Origin: Arctopsyche grandis
Lineage: Eukaryota; Arthropoda; Insecta; Trichoptera; Hydropsychidae
DNA: 64,000 bases
Assembly (NCBI RefSeq): GCF_051622035.1
Contig: NC_135366.1
Span: 2,883,001-2,947,000, forward strand
Direction of reading: 5' to 3'
A program made the translations under genes and the position numbers. This document shows, one piece after another, positions 21,384 through 33,899 of the stretch (position 1 is its first letter; each line of letters opens with the position of its first letter). The notes beneath the pieces are model-generated. The model did not search any database, was not told where the DNA came from, and was given only the letters and a program-made list of their open reading frames with translations.

Positions 21384-21651
21384 TAAAAGCGGAAAGAGAA
21401 AATCAAAGCTCATATCATAAAAACTGACAGAGTGAGAGATTTAAGTGTAAATCAAATAGAAAAAAATATAAAAAATATTGTTGAGTCTGCATTTGATTTA
21501 TAAATCGCATCATAAAATGTTGAAATACACGAGTACAAATGGCCGAAATAAAAGTTGCTAGAACCAAGAACCGAGAAGTGCGTTGTTGGTGGTACGCTGG
21601 CGGTGGCAGAAGTGAGTGACAGCGCTCGCGGGGGGCTCCTCATCTGTCGCG

Positions 21652-24600
21652 ATGGCTGAAAAGAAGAGAGCCAAGAAACGGAAGGAGGTGAGTCTTGAAT
21701 TTGAATGAACTTCCCGACCCTCATTTGCTCCGACAGCAGTTCCTCGTGTTCGCACCTCGACCCCGAAACCCTGATCACGTCTTGTGACGCGTCAGCGCGT
21801 TCAACGTCACCACACGTCGACGCGCTACTCCTCAATCATCCGTCAATTTGGCACACGCTATTCATTCATCACTCCACTGCTATTCATTCATTACTCCCAG
21901 TCTATGTTCATTCATAAATTTCCTTTGTGTTTTACGGGTTAAACAACCCGATTATGAAAAGCGCTTTCCTTGAACACTTATTTTATTATTTTTTCCTTTT
22001 GGCTATTTTTTTTATCAATATCTCAACTTTTATTTTGCACCATATTGAATTGCATGAGAATTTTATAAATTTTATTTAATTTTTTTGCATATAGGAAAAT
22101 AACCTCTTACAACCTTGGCAACAAACTTCTCAGGTCATATTTTATCGAAAAGGTCACAATTGACATATTTTAAGGTCACCGTATGTATTTTCTTTGAAAT
22201 TCTTTATTTTGTACGATTATGAAGAAAATTTGGTACATACATACATATACAGTCCCATGACGGCGAATTACTAACACCGTGCAGATTTTGCAAATTCTAT
22301 GTTTAGAGCTATATATTGAAGAGTAGGTTCGTAAATTAAAACAAATATGTGTTTATAATGATTATACATAGTTTATTTACAATATTAATACAACAAATAT
22401 ATATATTATTAATATTTTGTATGTCCACCCTTATTTTGGAGACACAATGCTATTCTTTTGGGCATACTCTCGATACAAGACGCAATGTTTGACTTTATGT
22501 CAGGATCTCCCTGCCACACAGAAATTATGTTTCGTTTTAGGATATTTTTATTGGTACATTGGAGCTTATTTAATTTCATTTTAAGGATATGCCAGACATT
22601 TTGTGGCAAACCGATCCTTCTCAACAATATTTACAATATTTCGATAGACTAGAGGACTGTATTTACGAGTGCCACGACAATTCTTACGATTGGTGACCGT
22701 AGGATTTTCACCTCTTTATAGTTGGGCGCTAATTTTATGCACACTGAAAACGCTAACCCCCTGATCTTGAGCAATATATCTTATGGAATACTTCCGAGTA
22801 TTTAATAATGTGGAAATATTGGCGATTTTCTCCACGGATAAATCTTTATTTCTTCCCATCTAAAAAGGAAAGGGGGTTGTTTCACAAGCAATTTAAACAA
22901 ATAATTAAGTCACATTTAAAAAATTTAAACACTTTAACTTACTTCAATGATATCGATAATATACAGGAAAGCAAAAATCTCTTCAAAACGAACTTTTCTC
23001 CCACTGAAAGCACACATCTACACCAAACGAATTTCAAAGCCAAACTGTCTATCTGCACTTGTACGGTTTTTAAAATATTTGTATAAACACTACTAATCTT
23101 ATTCTTCTGTAAGTACATAGAATAGGATACAATGAATGGTCTACGAAAAAAACTAACCCAAAATGTTACTTACAACGGCGCAGGTATACAAAATAGGGTA
23201 AATACGCCAGTGTTAGTAATTCGTTGTCATACGACTGTATAACTGTAACGACTGGTTTCCACCCAAAAGGAACTTAATTAAATACAGTACAGTCTCGAGT
23301 ATCCGGATTGTTAAAAACAATCTTTTTTGCTGCTTTGAAATACATAACATAAAAATTCGAAAATAAGACGGAGAAATGAGTCAGTTGTCTTCAAAATTCA
23401 ATACTCAAAGGACGTTTGTTTCGTGGAAATTTGATCGCGATTTAAATATTTATTTTTAATATTACTAATATGGGAAAGAAAACGTGTTGTATTGTCATTA
23501 AAAGACAAATTAGATAATCAATGCTTTAAAAAGTGGTGTTTTAGGACGTTTTTTGTCATGTAAATATGGTTTTGGAACGTCAAAGATCCCGGATATGAAA
23601 TTTACCGATTGTTTAATGTCAGATGATAGAAGCTCGGAGCGTAAGATTATGAAAAAATCAGGATATGATTATGTGATTCATTCAAAGACGATCGTCTGGA
23701 CAGCCAATATCTGGTCCATTATTGTATGAAAAGTATTCGCGATTTGGCAGCTTCAAAAAGAACAGATAACTTTAAGCAAAACATCGTAATTGAATTTCTT
23801 AATATAGAACAATTTAATATTGATCTTCATGTTATTATACATGTAAATGTAGACAAGTAAATATTATTCATACTGAATGTAAATGGGTTTTTGAGATCTT
23901 TTTCCTATTATGCTGTACATTAACATTAGAATAATATAATTCTATGATTACTAACAAAATTAAATTAAAATTGAAAATGATCAGTAGATCAGTAGCTATT
24001 AAAATAGATGTAAGATGTATTGTGAACATAATTTCGTAATAATAAAGGTTGTGGCTATTTGCAGGTACTTCATCTGCGAATTATTGGCTATTTGCAGGTA
24101 CTATATCTGCGAATTATTGGCTATTTGCAGGTACTATATCTGCGACAGGTGCAAAGCCTTCTGCGCATGAACGCATACTTATAATCCGATTATAATTGCT
24201 TACATTTAATTTTTTAGACTTGTTTAATCATTCGTTCATTACACATGAGGCAAATAAATTTTGCACGTTATTATAATAGATTTATATCATTTAGCTAGTT
24301 CGCGGCTTGTACTTGTACATATGTAGGTATTATACGTTGTATATGATAATAATTTTCTAACAATTAATAATATTAACTAATTTGGATTATATTTTTTACT
24401 CTACGTCACTTTACGGGTTCGAACTAAATTTTAAGAGGTTTAAAACAAAATTTTAACAGTAAACACGGTGACAGTGACAGTCCACGCGCATGCGCAGAAG
24501 GCTTTGCGCCTGTCGCAGATATAGTACCTGCAAATAGCCAATAATTCGCATATATAGTACCTGCAAATAGCCACAACCAATAATAAAAAACATTTAAAAA

Positions 24601-27600
24601 TCAAAAATACTGAATGTACACATCTTTCCCTGTCAATTGTGATTTTTTCGTTTATCCGGACTACCTTTATCCCCAACTAATCCGGATAATCTAGGTTCTT
24701 CTATTGTTAGTATATTTACAGAAAGAATAATATAATTTGAAAAGAAGTTACGATAGAAAATGCACTGAAAAATTTATAAATCTTTATTTTTATATATACA
24801 TATGTTATCTAGTATATTTATAATCAATGCTCAATTTTGTCTCTATTAACCCTTTGCCCGCGGCAATAACTATAGCGAACAAGCCCTGAACAAGCACCTT
24901 TTTCGTGAATTTGGTTATCAAGTTTTCGACCTTAAATACAGATTTTAATATTTACTCAAGTAACCAGATATGTTAATTAGCACATAAAGTGTTATTTTAA
25001 ACAATAAAATACATAATATATCTCGTAGTTTTGGATTAATTGTCAAATAATCATTCTTCATAATTGTATGAAGACGTGACGTCACATGAGCGAGGTTTCA
25101 GTATGGTTCCACAAAAAACTAATTTTGACTGGTATATGTATATTCATTTTAAGCAAATTGAATAGATGGCATTCAACTCAGTAATATATTCAATCAATTT
25201 TGAACCTTAAAACAGTTGAAATAGGCGCATATAAGGCTCAAAATCCCGTGCAAAGTTCAGAAATTCTATGGAAGACAGCCGCGCTACAGACTTGTCGCCC
25301 AAAGCTTCCATAGCTAGACAGAGATCTCACGATAATGGAAATTTATAATAATATTAATCTATTACTTTTCATGTGACTGTTTATAAATTTGCAGGAATTT
25401 GCGGCTCCTGGTGCTAAAGAAAAGAATGATAAACCTTCAAAAGAAGAGTATGCCGTCGCCAAATGGCTACGCGCTAATGTGCCTACAAAAAAAACCAAAT
25501 TTTTAAATCATCACGTTGAATATTTCACCGGTTTGTTAAAATGCCTCCGCCTTATATGTAATATGTACACTTTATATTGCTATGCGCTTATGATATTTTA
25601 CGGTGCAGGATCTAAGGCGATCGACGCTTTACTGAAATCAGAATGGGGCACTGGAGACGTTCCTCTGTTCACAGAACGCACCGACGTCACCAGTTTTCTG
25701 CACGAGATGCTTGTCCACCGGTTCTTCCACAGAGCCGTTAAAGTACTGATGTTTAAAATATGATTGGGTGTGTATCGAGTTTGATGTTTTGATTTAATTT
25801 TTTTTTTTTTTTTTTTATCTGATAGGTAACAGTTAGTGAACAAGAACTGAAAGGAAGAAGTAAAAAGAGAGATACTGAAAAGCAAGACGATAAAAAAAAG
25901 GATGATGCTGTAGCCGATAGTCAAGCGGAAGGAAAGGTATACATATAGATGAAATGGAAATGCCTTTTGTATATGCACATATTTTATAGTGTTTCTATTT
26001 CAGGAAGGAAAGAGTGAAACGAAAGAACCTGAAAAAAGAAAACGTAAAATTCGACTGGACATGCATTTAGATCAAGTATTTATAGACGGACCGGAAGCGT
26101 ATGTGTGGATTTACGACCCTATTCCCCTATATTATTGGCTATTCGGAGCACTGCTAGTTCTCGCAGCCATAGGCATATGCATGTTTCCACTTTGGCCTCC
26201 CGGTGTTAGGTATTTCTATTTTATTTTTCAATCTTCTTCACAATTTGGATTCAGTTTGTTTTCAGTTTTGATGTTTTTGATGTTTGTTTGTTTTAAGGGT
26301 CATTATTGTGTTTTTTTTTTCGTTTTGTTTTGTTTTTGTTTTTTTTTATTGTTTTCTAGTCTAGAGGAATGAATTTTAGGTATAATAAAATTTTAGTACA
26401 ATAAAAAAAAATAATTTTAGCAGAAATTATTTTACCAAATGTTTGTTAATGTTTGAAGAATACATAGAAAAAAAATTCAAAATTCATAAAGTTACGGGCT
26501 GATGAAGTGAGGGGTCTCGAAAAAATGGTGCGTTCCAACCCTCCTAGTATTCCAAAATCAAAAGAGCAAATTAATTCTTAATCCAAACAAATGCTGCCAT
26601 GGCATGAACTACGGAAATGTCAAACAAAATTTTTTTCGCAGAATAGCGGCTGTTTGAAATAAAAAGTCTATTTTTTACCAGTTTTTTTGACATTTCTGAA
26701 TTTTTTAAAAATAGTAAAAATTGGAATTTTGTCATAGTTCTAGTTCGTGCGATAAAGGAATATATAGAGAAGGCTCACACCAAATTTCAAGTAAATTGGT
26801 TCGGTAGAACTTGAGATATCATGTCAACCGTCTCGAAAAAAGTAGTTTCGAGAAAAACGCGTTTAAGGTTTCGGGTTAACTTACGTGCCGGTCAGATGCC
26901 ACGTCACTAAAGCAGCTATATCTCCGAAAATAATTTGAATTTTGAAAAATCCTCTTAAGGACATATTATCAAAGGTTTAAGCTTTGAAAATATGAAAGAA
27001 AAAAAATCGATTTCTTCAAATTTCTAGACTAGAATACCCCCCTTAACTTGCGTATTAACGACTTCAACCTTGACGTGTGTGTTAATTTGCTTAGAGTCGA
27101 CGACAACAATGCTAATTTGCGTATAATACTGCATAATATGATGTGAAACGAAAATCAGCAGTAATTAACCCTTTGAATGCTGACCAACGCCGATCGGCGT
27201 TTTGCCAACAAGGCCATGAGCCTCAAATACGCCAACAAGTGTTGTTTTTTGAGTATGTAATAAAAAATAAACAAAAATAATAACTGTTAAGCCTTTCCAG
27301 GTAGTATTGAAGAAAAAATGCATTGAACATAATCCGTGTCAATGTTTATAAAGACTGGATTACACGGGAATTTCTGAATTTGTAACCATAGCAGATGTTC
27401 TCGATGGAAATCCCTAACTGCTGAGTATTTTAGATTGTGCTTTGGCATTTAGATTATGAGCATTGCATTTTAAGGGTGTCACGACAACTGGCTCACGGAC
27501 CTTTCAGTCAACGGCGTTATGCACACGAAATTTCTCTCACGCGACACGGGCATTACCGAAAGTACCGATACTGGTGGTATCAGTATTTGACCGAAAACAA

Positions 27601-30600
27601 GCCTTTGGAACCACCGGTACTACAAACTAAATAAATACTTTTGAAAAAAGGCAGATTTGTTAAAATAACTGTTGTGAGCCAGTTGTCGCGTGAGTGAAAT
27701 TTCGTGCGTGTAACGCCGTTGAGTGAAAGGTCCGTGAGCCAGTTGTCGCGGAACCCATTTTAACAACGATGAAGACGATGGAACTAGTTTTGGAAAAATA
27801 CATTCATTAATACACATCTTTTGTTTATTTTATATTGTTGCAAGATATATTAAAGTCTAAACATACCTTTACAAAACTCGAAATCCTCGGCGGTAGTTAT
27901 CTAGGGTTTGTTTGGATTAGCTACAATTTTTATACCTGCTTTCTATTGGATTTCTAAATAATTCTAGTTGGAAATGTTGGCGAAATTTTCAGCATGACGG
28001 GCTTTCAACAGGAAAGACGTCAGCATTCAAAGGGTTAAAGAAAAGAAAAATTTCTTTGTGAACATGTAATACATGAGAACATTCAATAATAAGAGTTGGA
28101 TTTCGGAGACATTTTTTATGAATAATACATACTATTTCAGCAATACCCGAAATATAAAGTCTTATTTATTAAAAGTTTTAACAAAACAAGCATACAGAAT
28201 TTCAATATTTTTTTCATACCCATTAAGTTTCAATATATTTTTATCTTTATTTATATATCCATTTTATATTAACTCCGACCATAGATGCTACTACAGGTTG
28301 CCCAAGGCGACATCTATGATCAAAATTTTGTACACAAATAAAGATTATACATACAACATCCGTTGAAAACACTGTACAACAACTCCTGCCACTCAACTCT
28401 TCCATTGCGGAAGCTGCTGTAGCAGCTCTGTCATATGTAGATGTTCTACTTCCCAATTAATCGAGCAAAACTAAAGAGTTGTCTGCAGTGCGCCTCAATA
28501 TTGCTGCTGCTTCACTCAATTCAACCAGGAATTTCAACTGTTCCAAAAACAAATGGCAATGCTTCATCGCTTTTCGAATGAAATGACAAAATGTTTGTCA
28601 TAAAAGACTAGAGAAAGAATCTCTCTCTCAATCACATTTCATACTAGTATAGACTTGCTTCTAGAGCTGTTTTAAAAACATGCTAAATTACACCAAGTGG
28701 TTGCCAATATCGTGTCTGAATCAAGCGATGTTTAATGCAAGCGCATTAGAGACATGCTATGAACAACTCTGAATATTACACTACAATCAACTATAAGTTT
28801 GAATGTGTTTACTATGTTTCCATATAGGACTAGAGCTGATATTGCCGATGAACTCTGACTCATGCCAGCTTCACACATGGCTGATGTGTTCCACCCAAAT
28901 ACATACGTAGTCTTGCGAATTTTGGCCACGTTGGATGCCAATGGCTCATATTGTGGAGCTGGATTTGATACTATTTGAAACTCTAGACAATAAGTGACTC
29001 TTATTAATGAAGTAAAATCCCGAAACTCCTTGCGCCAAATGAGCAAGACTATTAATGTAATCACACAATAAAACTAGTCCGGTTAGACTTTCGGAGTACC
29101 TCTCATGTGGCTTTTCATGTGTGTTTTATTTCATTTGGCAGAAAGGGAGTGTATTATTTGAGCGTAGCGGCAGCCTGTTTCCTGATTTTGATAATCGCAC
29201 TGACGACATTACGCGTCATCGTGTTCTGTCTAGTTTGGATACTCACCCTTTCCAGACATCATCTGTGGCTGCTTCCCAATTTGACTGAGGATGTCGGATT
29301 CTTCGCATCATTCTGGCCACTATATCAAGTTAGTATTCATGTATTTACATTTCATTTTTATTACATACATACGGTGCCAAGACAAATCACTCACGGACCT
29401 TACACTTAACGGCGTTACGCGCACGAAATTTCACTCACGCGACAACGGGCTCACGGCCATTACACTCACAGATAAATCACTCACACGACATTACGCTTAT
29501 GGAATTATTAAAATTGCGTACAAAAACGTTATTTTCTACACAATAATTACTCTAAAACTCAATTAAACGTATCGTGACGGATTAACACACTATCCTAGCA
29601 ATTTCGTGCGCATACCGCCGTTGAGTGTAAAGTCCGTGAGTGATTTGTCGCGGAACCTATACATACATGTGCCATGGCAGGAGTCATCCCAAGCGATACA
29701 TATAGTTAGATTATTATTGTACAAAATTACTAACAATTTTCAAACATAGACAATAGAATTCAATAGAGACATCTATGGAAAATCAAAAAAAAAATTTGAT
29801 AAAATTTGCGAGAAATGCGTTATGTAGGTAGCATTTTATAAGATCCAACAAACTCGAGATGATAATGATTCAAATTTGCGATAAACCATGATTTATTGGA
29901 TCTGTATCAACAATTAAGCAGCATCCGATTATTTCGTAACTTGTTCGAAGATATCTAATAAAAATTATTACTTTAATATAATATATAAAATATATTGGGA
30001 ACAATTTCAACGCCCATTTTATAAAATAAATGTGCATTTAAAAAAAAAATTGTACATAAAAAAAAGTTTCTATACATTACAAAAAAAAATTTGTATGCAT
30101 TTCTAAATGACGGATACATATTGCATTAGAAACTTTGCTTTGATCATTGATAAAAATATCTGCTACTACTAAAAAGCGGATGTTTGCTACTTAAATGTGT
30201 ATTACAATGACCAAAATACGAACCAACAACGACCAACGCTTCTCTCTACTGGATTCATTTTTTTTTATTTTTCGGCTTGCGACCTACCACCTTGGCTTCG
30301 ACTCTACGACCTGACAGTTGACAGTTGTCAATAGCGGAAGACTGCAACGTTTCCACTTTTTGTATCTATTCTAATGCCAAAATATTTTATTCGATGCACA
30401 ATACGAGATGGTTTAATGCACCGAAAATAATGCAAATTTTTAATGCACAAAATTTTTTTTAGATACAAAGTATTTTTCTCAATGTACAATCGTACCCAAA
30501 TATATTTACAAAAATGATTACAATTCTTACAGTACGAATATAGAGGCAAAGACTATTGTCCGCCTAGTAAATCAGAAAAGGGAAAAAAGAAAAAAAAGAA

Positions 30601-30888
30601 AGAAAAGTGTTCCGATGATGAAGCTGAACCGGCCGACGAGAAATCAAAATTAATCTCTAAAGATTCTCAAGGAGAAAGCGACAAGTGAGTTAACATCGAT
30701 TAGTATTTTTTGTTTTTGCATTTTGAATATTTTTACATCGATTACGTTTGTTCGTTAGGGGGGAGAAACTCGATCTACAATCGGCGGCGCTCCAAGACAA
30801 CACCGAGAGTGAATCAGAAAGCAGTCAGAGATCTTCGACGGGAAAAGACTTTGAAATCGTAGACGCGGGCGACGTCGACACATCATAA
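21652..30888 (+). CDS. SEC62: Translocation protein SEC62
   Basis: Eight coding exons: 21652-21687, 25395-25530, 25609-25742, 25826-25936, 26004-26209, 29142-29328, 30533-30684 and 30759-30888; 363 aa, all phases agree. SEC62 works with SEC61/SEC63 in post-translational import into the ER and in ER turnover. The start MAEKKRAKKRKE and the domain PSKEEYAVAKWLR match the family, followed by a Lys/Glu-rich linker, VFIDGPEAYVWIYDP, two membrane segments (about 182-204 and 210-245), and LPNLTEDVGFFASFWPLY; the acidic C-terminus ends with DFEIVDAGD. Exon 1 is tiny and sits 3.7 kb from exon 2. Introns carry a Tc1 remnant, pogo/Tigger and TTAA elements. AATAAA overlaps the stop region (30885-30895), so the 3' UTR could be short, but further signals follow. 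Length is slightly below vertebrate SEC62 because the C-tail is shorter. Confidence 0.93.
22250..23236 (-). mobile_element. Tc1-like element, internally deleted
   Basis: Flanked by TA, with inverted ends CAGTCCCATGACGGCGAATT and the complement of CAGTCGTATGACAACGAATT. 987 bp in SEC62 intron 1. Contains the two ends of a transposase gene without the DDE centre. Confidence 0.82.
22409..22862 (-). pseudogene. Tc1 transposase remnant
   Basis: The N-terminal helix-turn-helix (MGRNKDLSVEKIAN..., SIRYIAQDQGVS) begins at 22862, then a stop appears. The C-terminal end (IESMPKRIALCLQNKGGHTK) finishes at 22409. The catalytic middle is absent and the frame is broken, so it cannot be active. Confidence 0.75.
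23285..24706. mobile_element. Decayed pogo/Tigger element with nested insertions
   Basis: The left end CAGTACAGTCTCGAGTATCCGG resembles the better preserved ends at 40978 and 41844; the right end ATCCGGATAATCTAGG is diverged. A LINE 3' fragment (23935-24046) lies inside, and that fragment was in turn hit by the family c element at 24047-24578. No usable coding frame. Confidence 0.5.
24047..24578. mobile_element. Family c element with tandem-repeat terminal inverted repeats, copy 1
   Basis: Flanked by AATAATAAA at 24038-24046 and 24579-24587. The left end starts GGTTGTGGCTATTTGCAGG and the right end is its complement. The left terminal repeat holds three copies of a 33-bp unit (GGCTATTTGCAGGTACTATA...), then GCAAAGCCTTCTGCGCATG; the right holds two. 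The interior is non-coding. The second copy at 62402-62951 has its interior inverted relative to this one. Confidence 0.82.
24850..25313. mobile_element. piggyBac-like MITE, family P1 copy 2, right end missing
   Basis: TTAA then CCCTTTGCCCGCGGC at the left. Homologous to 6260-6744 as far as AAAGCTTCCATAG, where it stops without the right terminal repeat. It ends about 80 bp before SEC62 exon 2. Confidence 0.75.
26400..27160. other. SEC62 intron 5 sequence, repeat-like, unassigned
   Basis: Contains CCAAATTTCAAGTAAATTGG and TCTCGAAAAAAGTAGTTTCG, which look like old repeat words, but there is no second copy in the window and no terminal repeats. No gene seen. Confidence 0.3.
27169..28034. mobile_element. 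piggyBac-like element, family G copy 1, carrying a nested MITE
   Basis: TTAA at 27165-27168 and 28035-28038. Ends CCCTTTGAATGCTGAC and GTCAGCATTCAAAGGG. Homologous to 32845-33388, which lacks the nested 27474-27755 insertion. Confidence 0.85.
27474..27755. mobile_element. Family b MITE, copy 1, in a sequenced empty-site pair
   Basis: Flanked by CATTTTAA at 27466-27473 and 27756-27763. Ends GGGTGTCACGACAACTGG and CCAGTTGTCGCGGAACC. The related element at 32845-33388 reads ACATTTTAACAACAATG at the same place, an empty site showing an 8-bp duplication. Confidence 0.88.
29372..29657. mobile_element. Family b MITE, copy 2
   Basis: Left CGGTGCCAAGACAAATCACT, right AGTGATTTGTCGCGGAACC; flanks CATACATA and TATACATA (7 of 8 bases agree). 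It lies 44 bp after the 5' splice site of SEC62 intron 6. Confidence 0.78.
30040..30500. repeat. Dispersed repeat K, copy 1
   Basis: Shares CTTTGCTTTGATCATTGA, AACGACCAACGCTTCTCTC, CGGCTTGCGACCT, TCGATGCACAATACGAGAT and ATACAAAGTATTTTTCTCA, in order, with 62040-63065. It ends about 30 bp before the acceptor of SEC62 exon 7. Type unknown; no coding frame. Confidence 0.65.
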
Positions 30889-31540
30889 TAAATCGACTCT
30901 ACAATTTTTTCAAATGTCCAAAGTAGTTATTAAATAGATAATTATTTGCACCGTCGCTCCATATTTACGTACGTCTAAAGCAAATAAATTTACGGTGAAG
31001 CAAAATACGGCAAACTCGACGTGTGTTTGTGTACACTTAATACTATTATTTATTTTTGAAAATAAACCTGATGGAGTGTGCCGTATTTTTAAGTGTGTAA
31101 ATTTTTGTGGTACTCTTCCAATCTTCTTTTTTTTATGTTGTAGGAAAATATATACATACATGTATTTATATGTATGATTTTGTTTGTAATTTCTAGTGAC
31201 TATTTACTAATGTTTCATTTGTGTGGTTTTGGTGAAATACAAAATCAATTGAATCTGTTAAATATGTTTGAAAATTACTCTCAGATATTAAACAATCTCA
31301 TTTATATATGTCAAGTAAAATGAAAAGTACATTAAATTTCTCCGTGTTTCGGTTTAACAGTGTATTTTATTATATTTCTGATGATGATCTTCGATTTGAC
31401 GGCAGCCGGAATCGTTTAATGATTTTTTTTAATCTAATAATTTATAATATGATGGGTGCTTATGAGTAATGCATTTTTTTATTATAAATGTCTATGTATT
31501 TAGAGGTTATGTTACTCTGACTTCCTGGTTCATATTTTAA

Positions 31541-32042
31541 CCCTTTGCCCGCGGCAATAAATATAGCGCACAAGCCCTTTTTCGCAAATTTGGCAATCGA
31601 GTTTTCGACCTTAAATACAGATTTTAATATTTGCTCAAGTAACCAGATATGTTAATTAACACAAAGTATTAATTTAAAAAATAAAATACATAATATATCT
31701 CGTAGTTTTGGATTAATTGACAAATTACGTCTCAATTGTATGACATTCTTCATACAATTGAGACGTATCGTCGCCATTGTTCAACAGACGTGACGTCACA
31801 TAAACGAGGTTTCAGTATGGTTCCACAAAAAACTAATTTTGACTGGTATATATTAATTTTAAGGAAATTGAATATATGGCATTCAACTCTCAGTAATATA
31901 TTCAACCTATTTTGAACCTTAAAACAGTTGAAATAGGCGTATATAAGACTCAAAATCCCGTGCAAAGTTCAGAAATTCTATGGAAGACAGCCGCGCTACA
32001 GACTTGTCGCGCAAAGCTTCCATAGAAGCCGCGGGCAAACGC
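31541..32042. mobile_element. piggyBac-like MITE, family P1 copy 3
   Basis: TTAA at 31537-31540 and 32043-32046; ends CCCTTTGCCCGCGGC and GCCGCGGGCAAACG. About 650 bp after the SEC62 stop. It holds an extra inverted pair (ACGTCTCAATTGTATGA and TCATACAATTGAGACGT at about 31726-31767) absent from the other copies. Confidence 0.82.
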
Positions 32043-32844
32043 TTAATATGGTATATCTCGGTATATTGCAATGGAACGCTATCAATTTTTTTTATTTATC
32101 CAGGATTATATAAATAAATGATGATTTTTATTTTTAATTTAATATTTACATACATATATGCACACATGTAAAAATGTATATCTGTTCATGGTGGTTAAAT
32201 GTCAAATATTTATTCACATGTATCGTACATCCTTTTTCGATAATCATATGCCGTATTGGAATTAATGGCGTGTAGCGGTGGTTTTTTGTAGCAGATTCTA
32301 AATAAATATGTATTTAATCAATTAAGCACAAATGCATTTTCATTTATCCGGCCCGATATGATTTAAAATTGATATATTGATTTGACTTGCATGCATAGGA
32401 AGCTCGTTGCATCACTGAATGCTATTACCATACATACCATTAAAAGGAAAATCTACATTTGTATATCTAATATTGCGCCAGCATGTGTTATGTATATTAT
32501 ATTGTCATTTATAATTATGATGCGACGTGTACTAGTTTTAAATATGTACATATTCAATCGGTAGATCTAAATTATGGCCGAGTGAAACTACATGCGATGC
32601 AGAATTTTTATTGTTTATCGAACATAACATATTCAACGCTATCGAAATTTCTCATTTTCAGTGTTTTTGAACAACCTTTGCTCGTTTGCGTGTACTGTGT
32701 GATAAGATAATGCTACATTTTTTTACATTGAAATTTCTGTTCGACGTAAATTTGAATCCTGGATGGTCATCGCACAATTACTCTTTTTTCTACGAGCATT
32801 CTTCATTGATTTCAACTTGTATTTTTCAATTTTCTTTAGTTTAA

Positions 32845-33388
32845 CCCTTTGTTTGGCGTTTTGCCAACTCGATGGACCTGCAAAACGCCGATAAGCGTTG
32901 TATATTGAGCATGTACAAAGTAAACAAGAATACTACCCGCTAAGCCTTTCCAGGTAGCATTGAAAAAAAAATGCATTGAACATGGGTCGTGTAATCCGTG
33001 TCAATGTTTATAAAGACTGGTTTACACCGGAATCTCTGAATTTATAACCATAGCAGAATTTCTCGATGAGTATTTTAGATTGTAGCTTGGCATTTAGATT
33101 GTGAGCATTACATTTTAACAACAATGAAGAAGATGGAACTGGTTTTGGAAAAATACATTCATTAATAGACTTCTTTTGTTTGTTTTATATTGTTGCAACA
33201 TATAGAGAGTCCAAACACACCTTTACAAAACTGGAAATCCTCAGCGGTAGTTATGTAGGGTTTGTTTGGATTAGCTAAAATATTTGTACCTGCTTACTAT
33301 TGGATTTCTAAATAATTCTAGTTGGAAAAGTTGGTGAAATTTTCAGCCTGGTGGACTTTCAACAGAAAAGACGTCAGCACCCAAAGGG
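32845..33388. mobile_element. piggyBac-like element, family G copy 2 (empty-site copy)
   Basis: TTAA at both borders; ends CCCTTTGTTTGGCG and ...GTCAGCACCCAAAGGG. It lacks the family b insertion seen in copy 1. Confidence 0.8.
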
Positions 33389-33555
33389 TTAAACAATGGT
33401 CTTGGTTGAATGGTACTCCAAGAAAGGTTCAACTTGGTTAAAAAAATATTTTGCATTCGAAACTCTGCTATATTTAAGTCTGTCGTCCATTCAAGAAGCA
33501 ATATTCATCGTCAATTAAGTTTTGAGAACCAAATAACTTAAAAAAAAAAAGACTA

Positions 33556-33895
33556 AGGGTGGGTTCAGGATCCAAATGAAAGGCCAAAGTCGCTTCACAG
33601 CATTTATTCAACGATTCAGGAGGTCCACACGTAACCCCCACTCACTCCAGAATGATCTGATCTACCGTGTGTACCTCCTTATAAAGGACAAGTTGCCCAG
33701 CGCAGCTTCCTCTATCCATTTATGTGTCTATTGTCTCGGCTTACCCTGGCGAGTCATTATTTTCAGTGAGAACAATGTATCTCCAGCGTATCGTTTGTCC
33801 GGGCACTTAGAGTCCCGATAGCCAAATCCAGGGTCTCTATTATTCACCCACGAATGCGCTTAGTAAGTGGATACTCTCTCTCATGTTCCCATGTT
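33556..33895. mobile_element. LTR fragment
   Basis: Shares GGATCCAA, GGCCAAAGTCG, TCACAGCATTTAT and CTCCTTATAA-type words, in the same order, with the solo LTR at 16834-17248, and runs to GTTACAAT. Diverged; the ends are uncertain. Confidence 0.45.
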
Positions 33896-33899
33896 ACAA

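Larger units (their letters stand above)
19595..21510. repeat. Tandem duplication upstream of SEC62, right copy split by two transposons
   Basis: 19595-19920 and 20105-21510 share GCGTTGCATAMATTTGTWCA, AAATGTAATTACAAGCTTTA, TGTATCAGAAG, GTCACTTTCATATCAAAGCC and GTGTAAATCAAATAGAAAAA in the same order. The right copy carries insertions at 20238-20562 and 20598-21383; the left copy is uninterrupted at both points and serves as the empty site. Confidence 0.75.
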
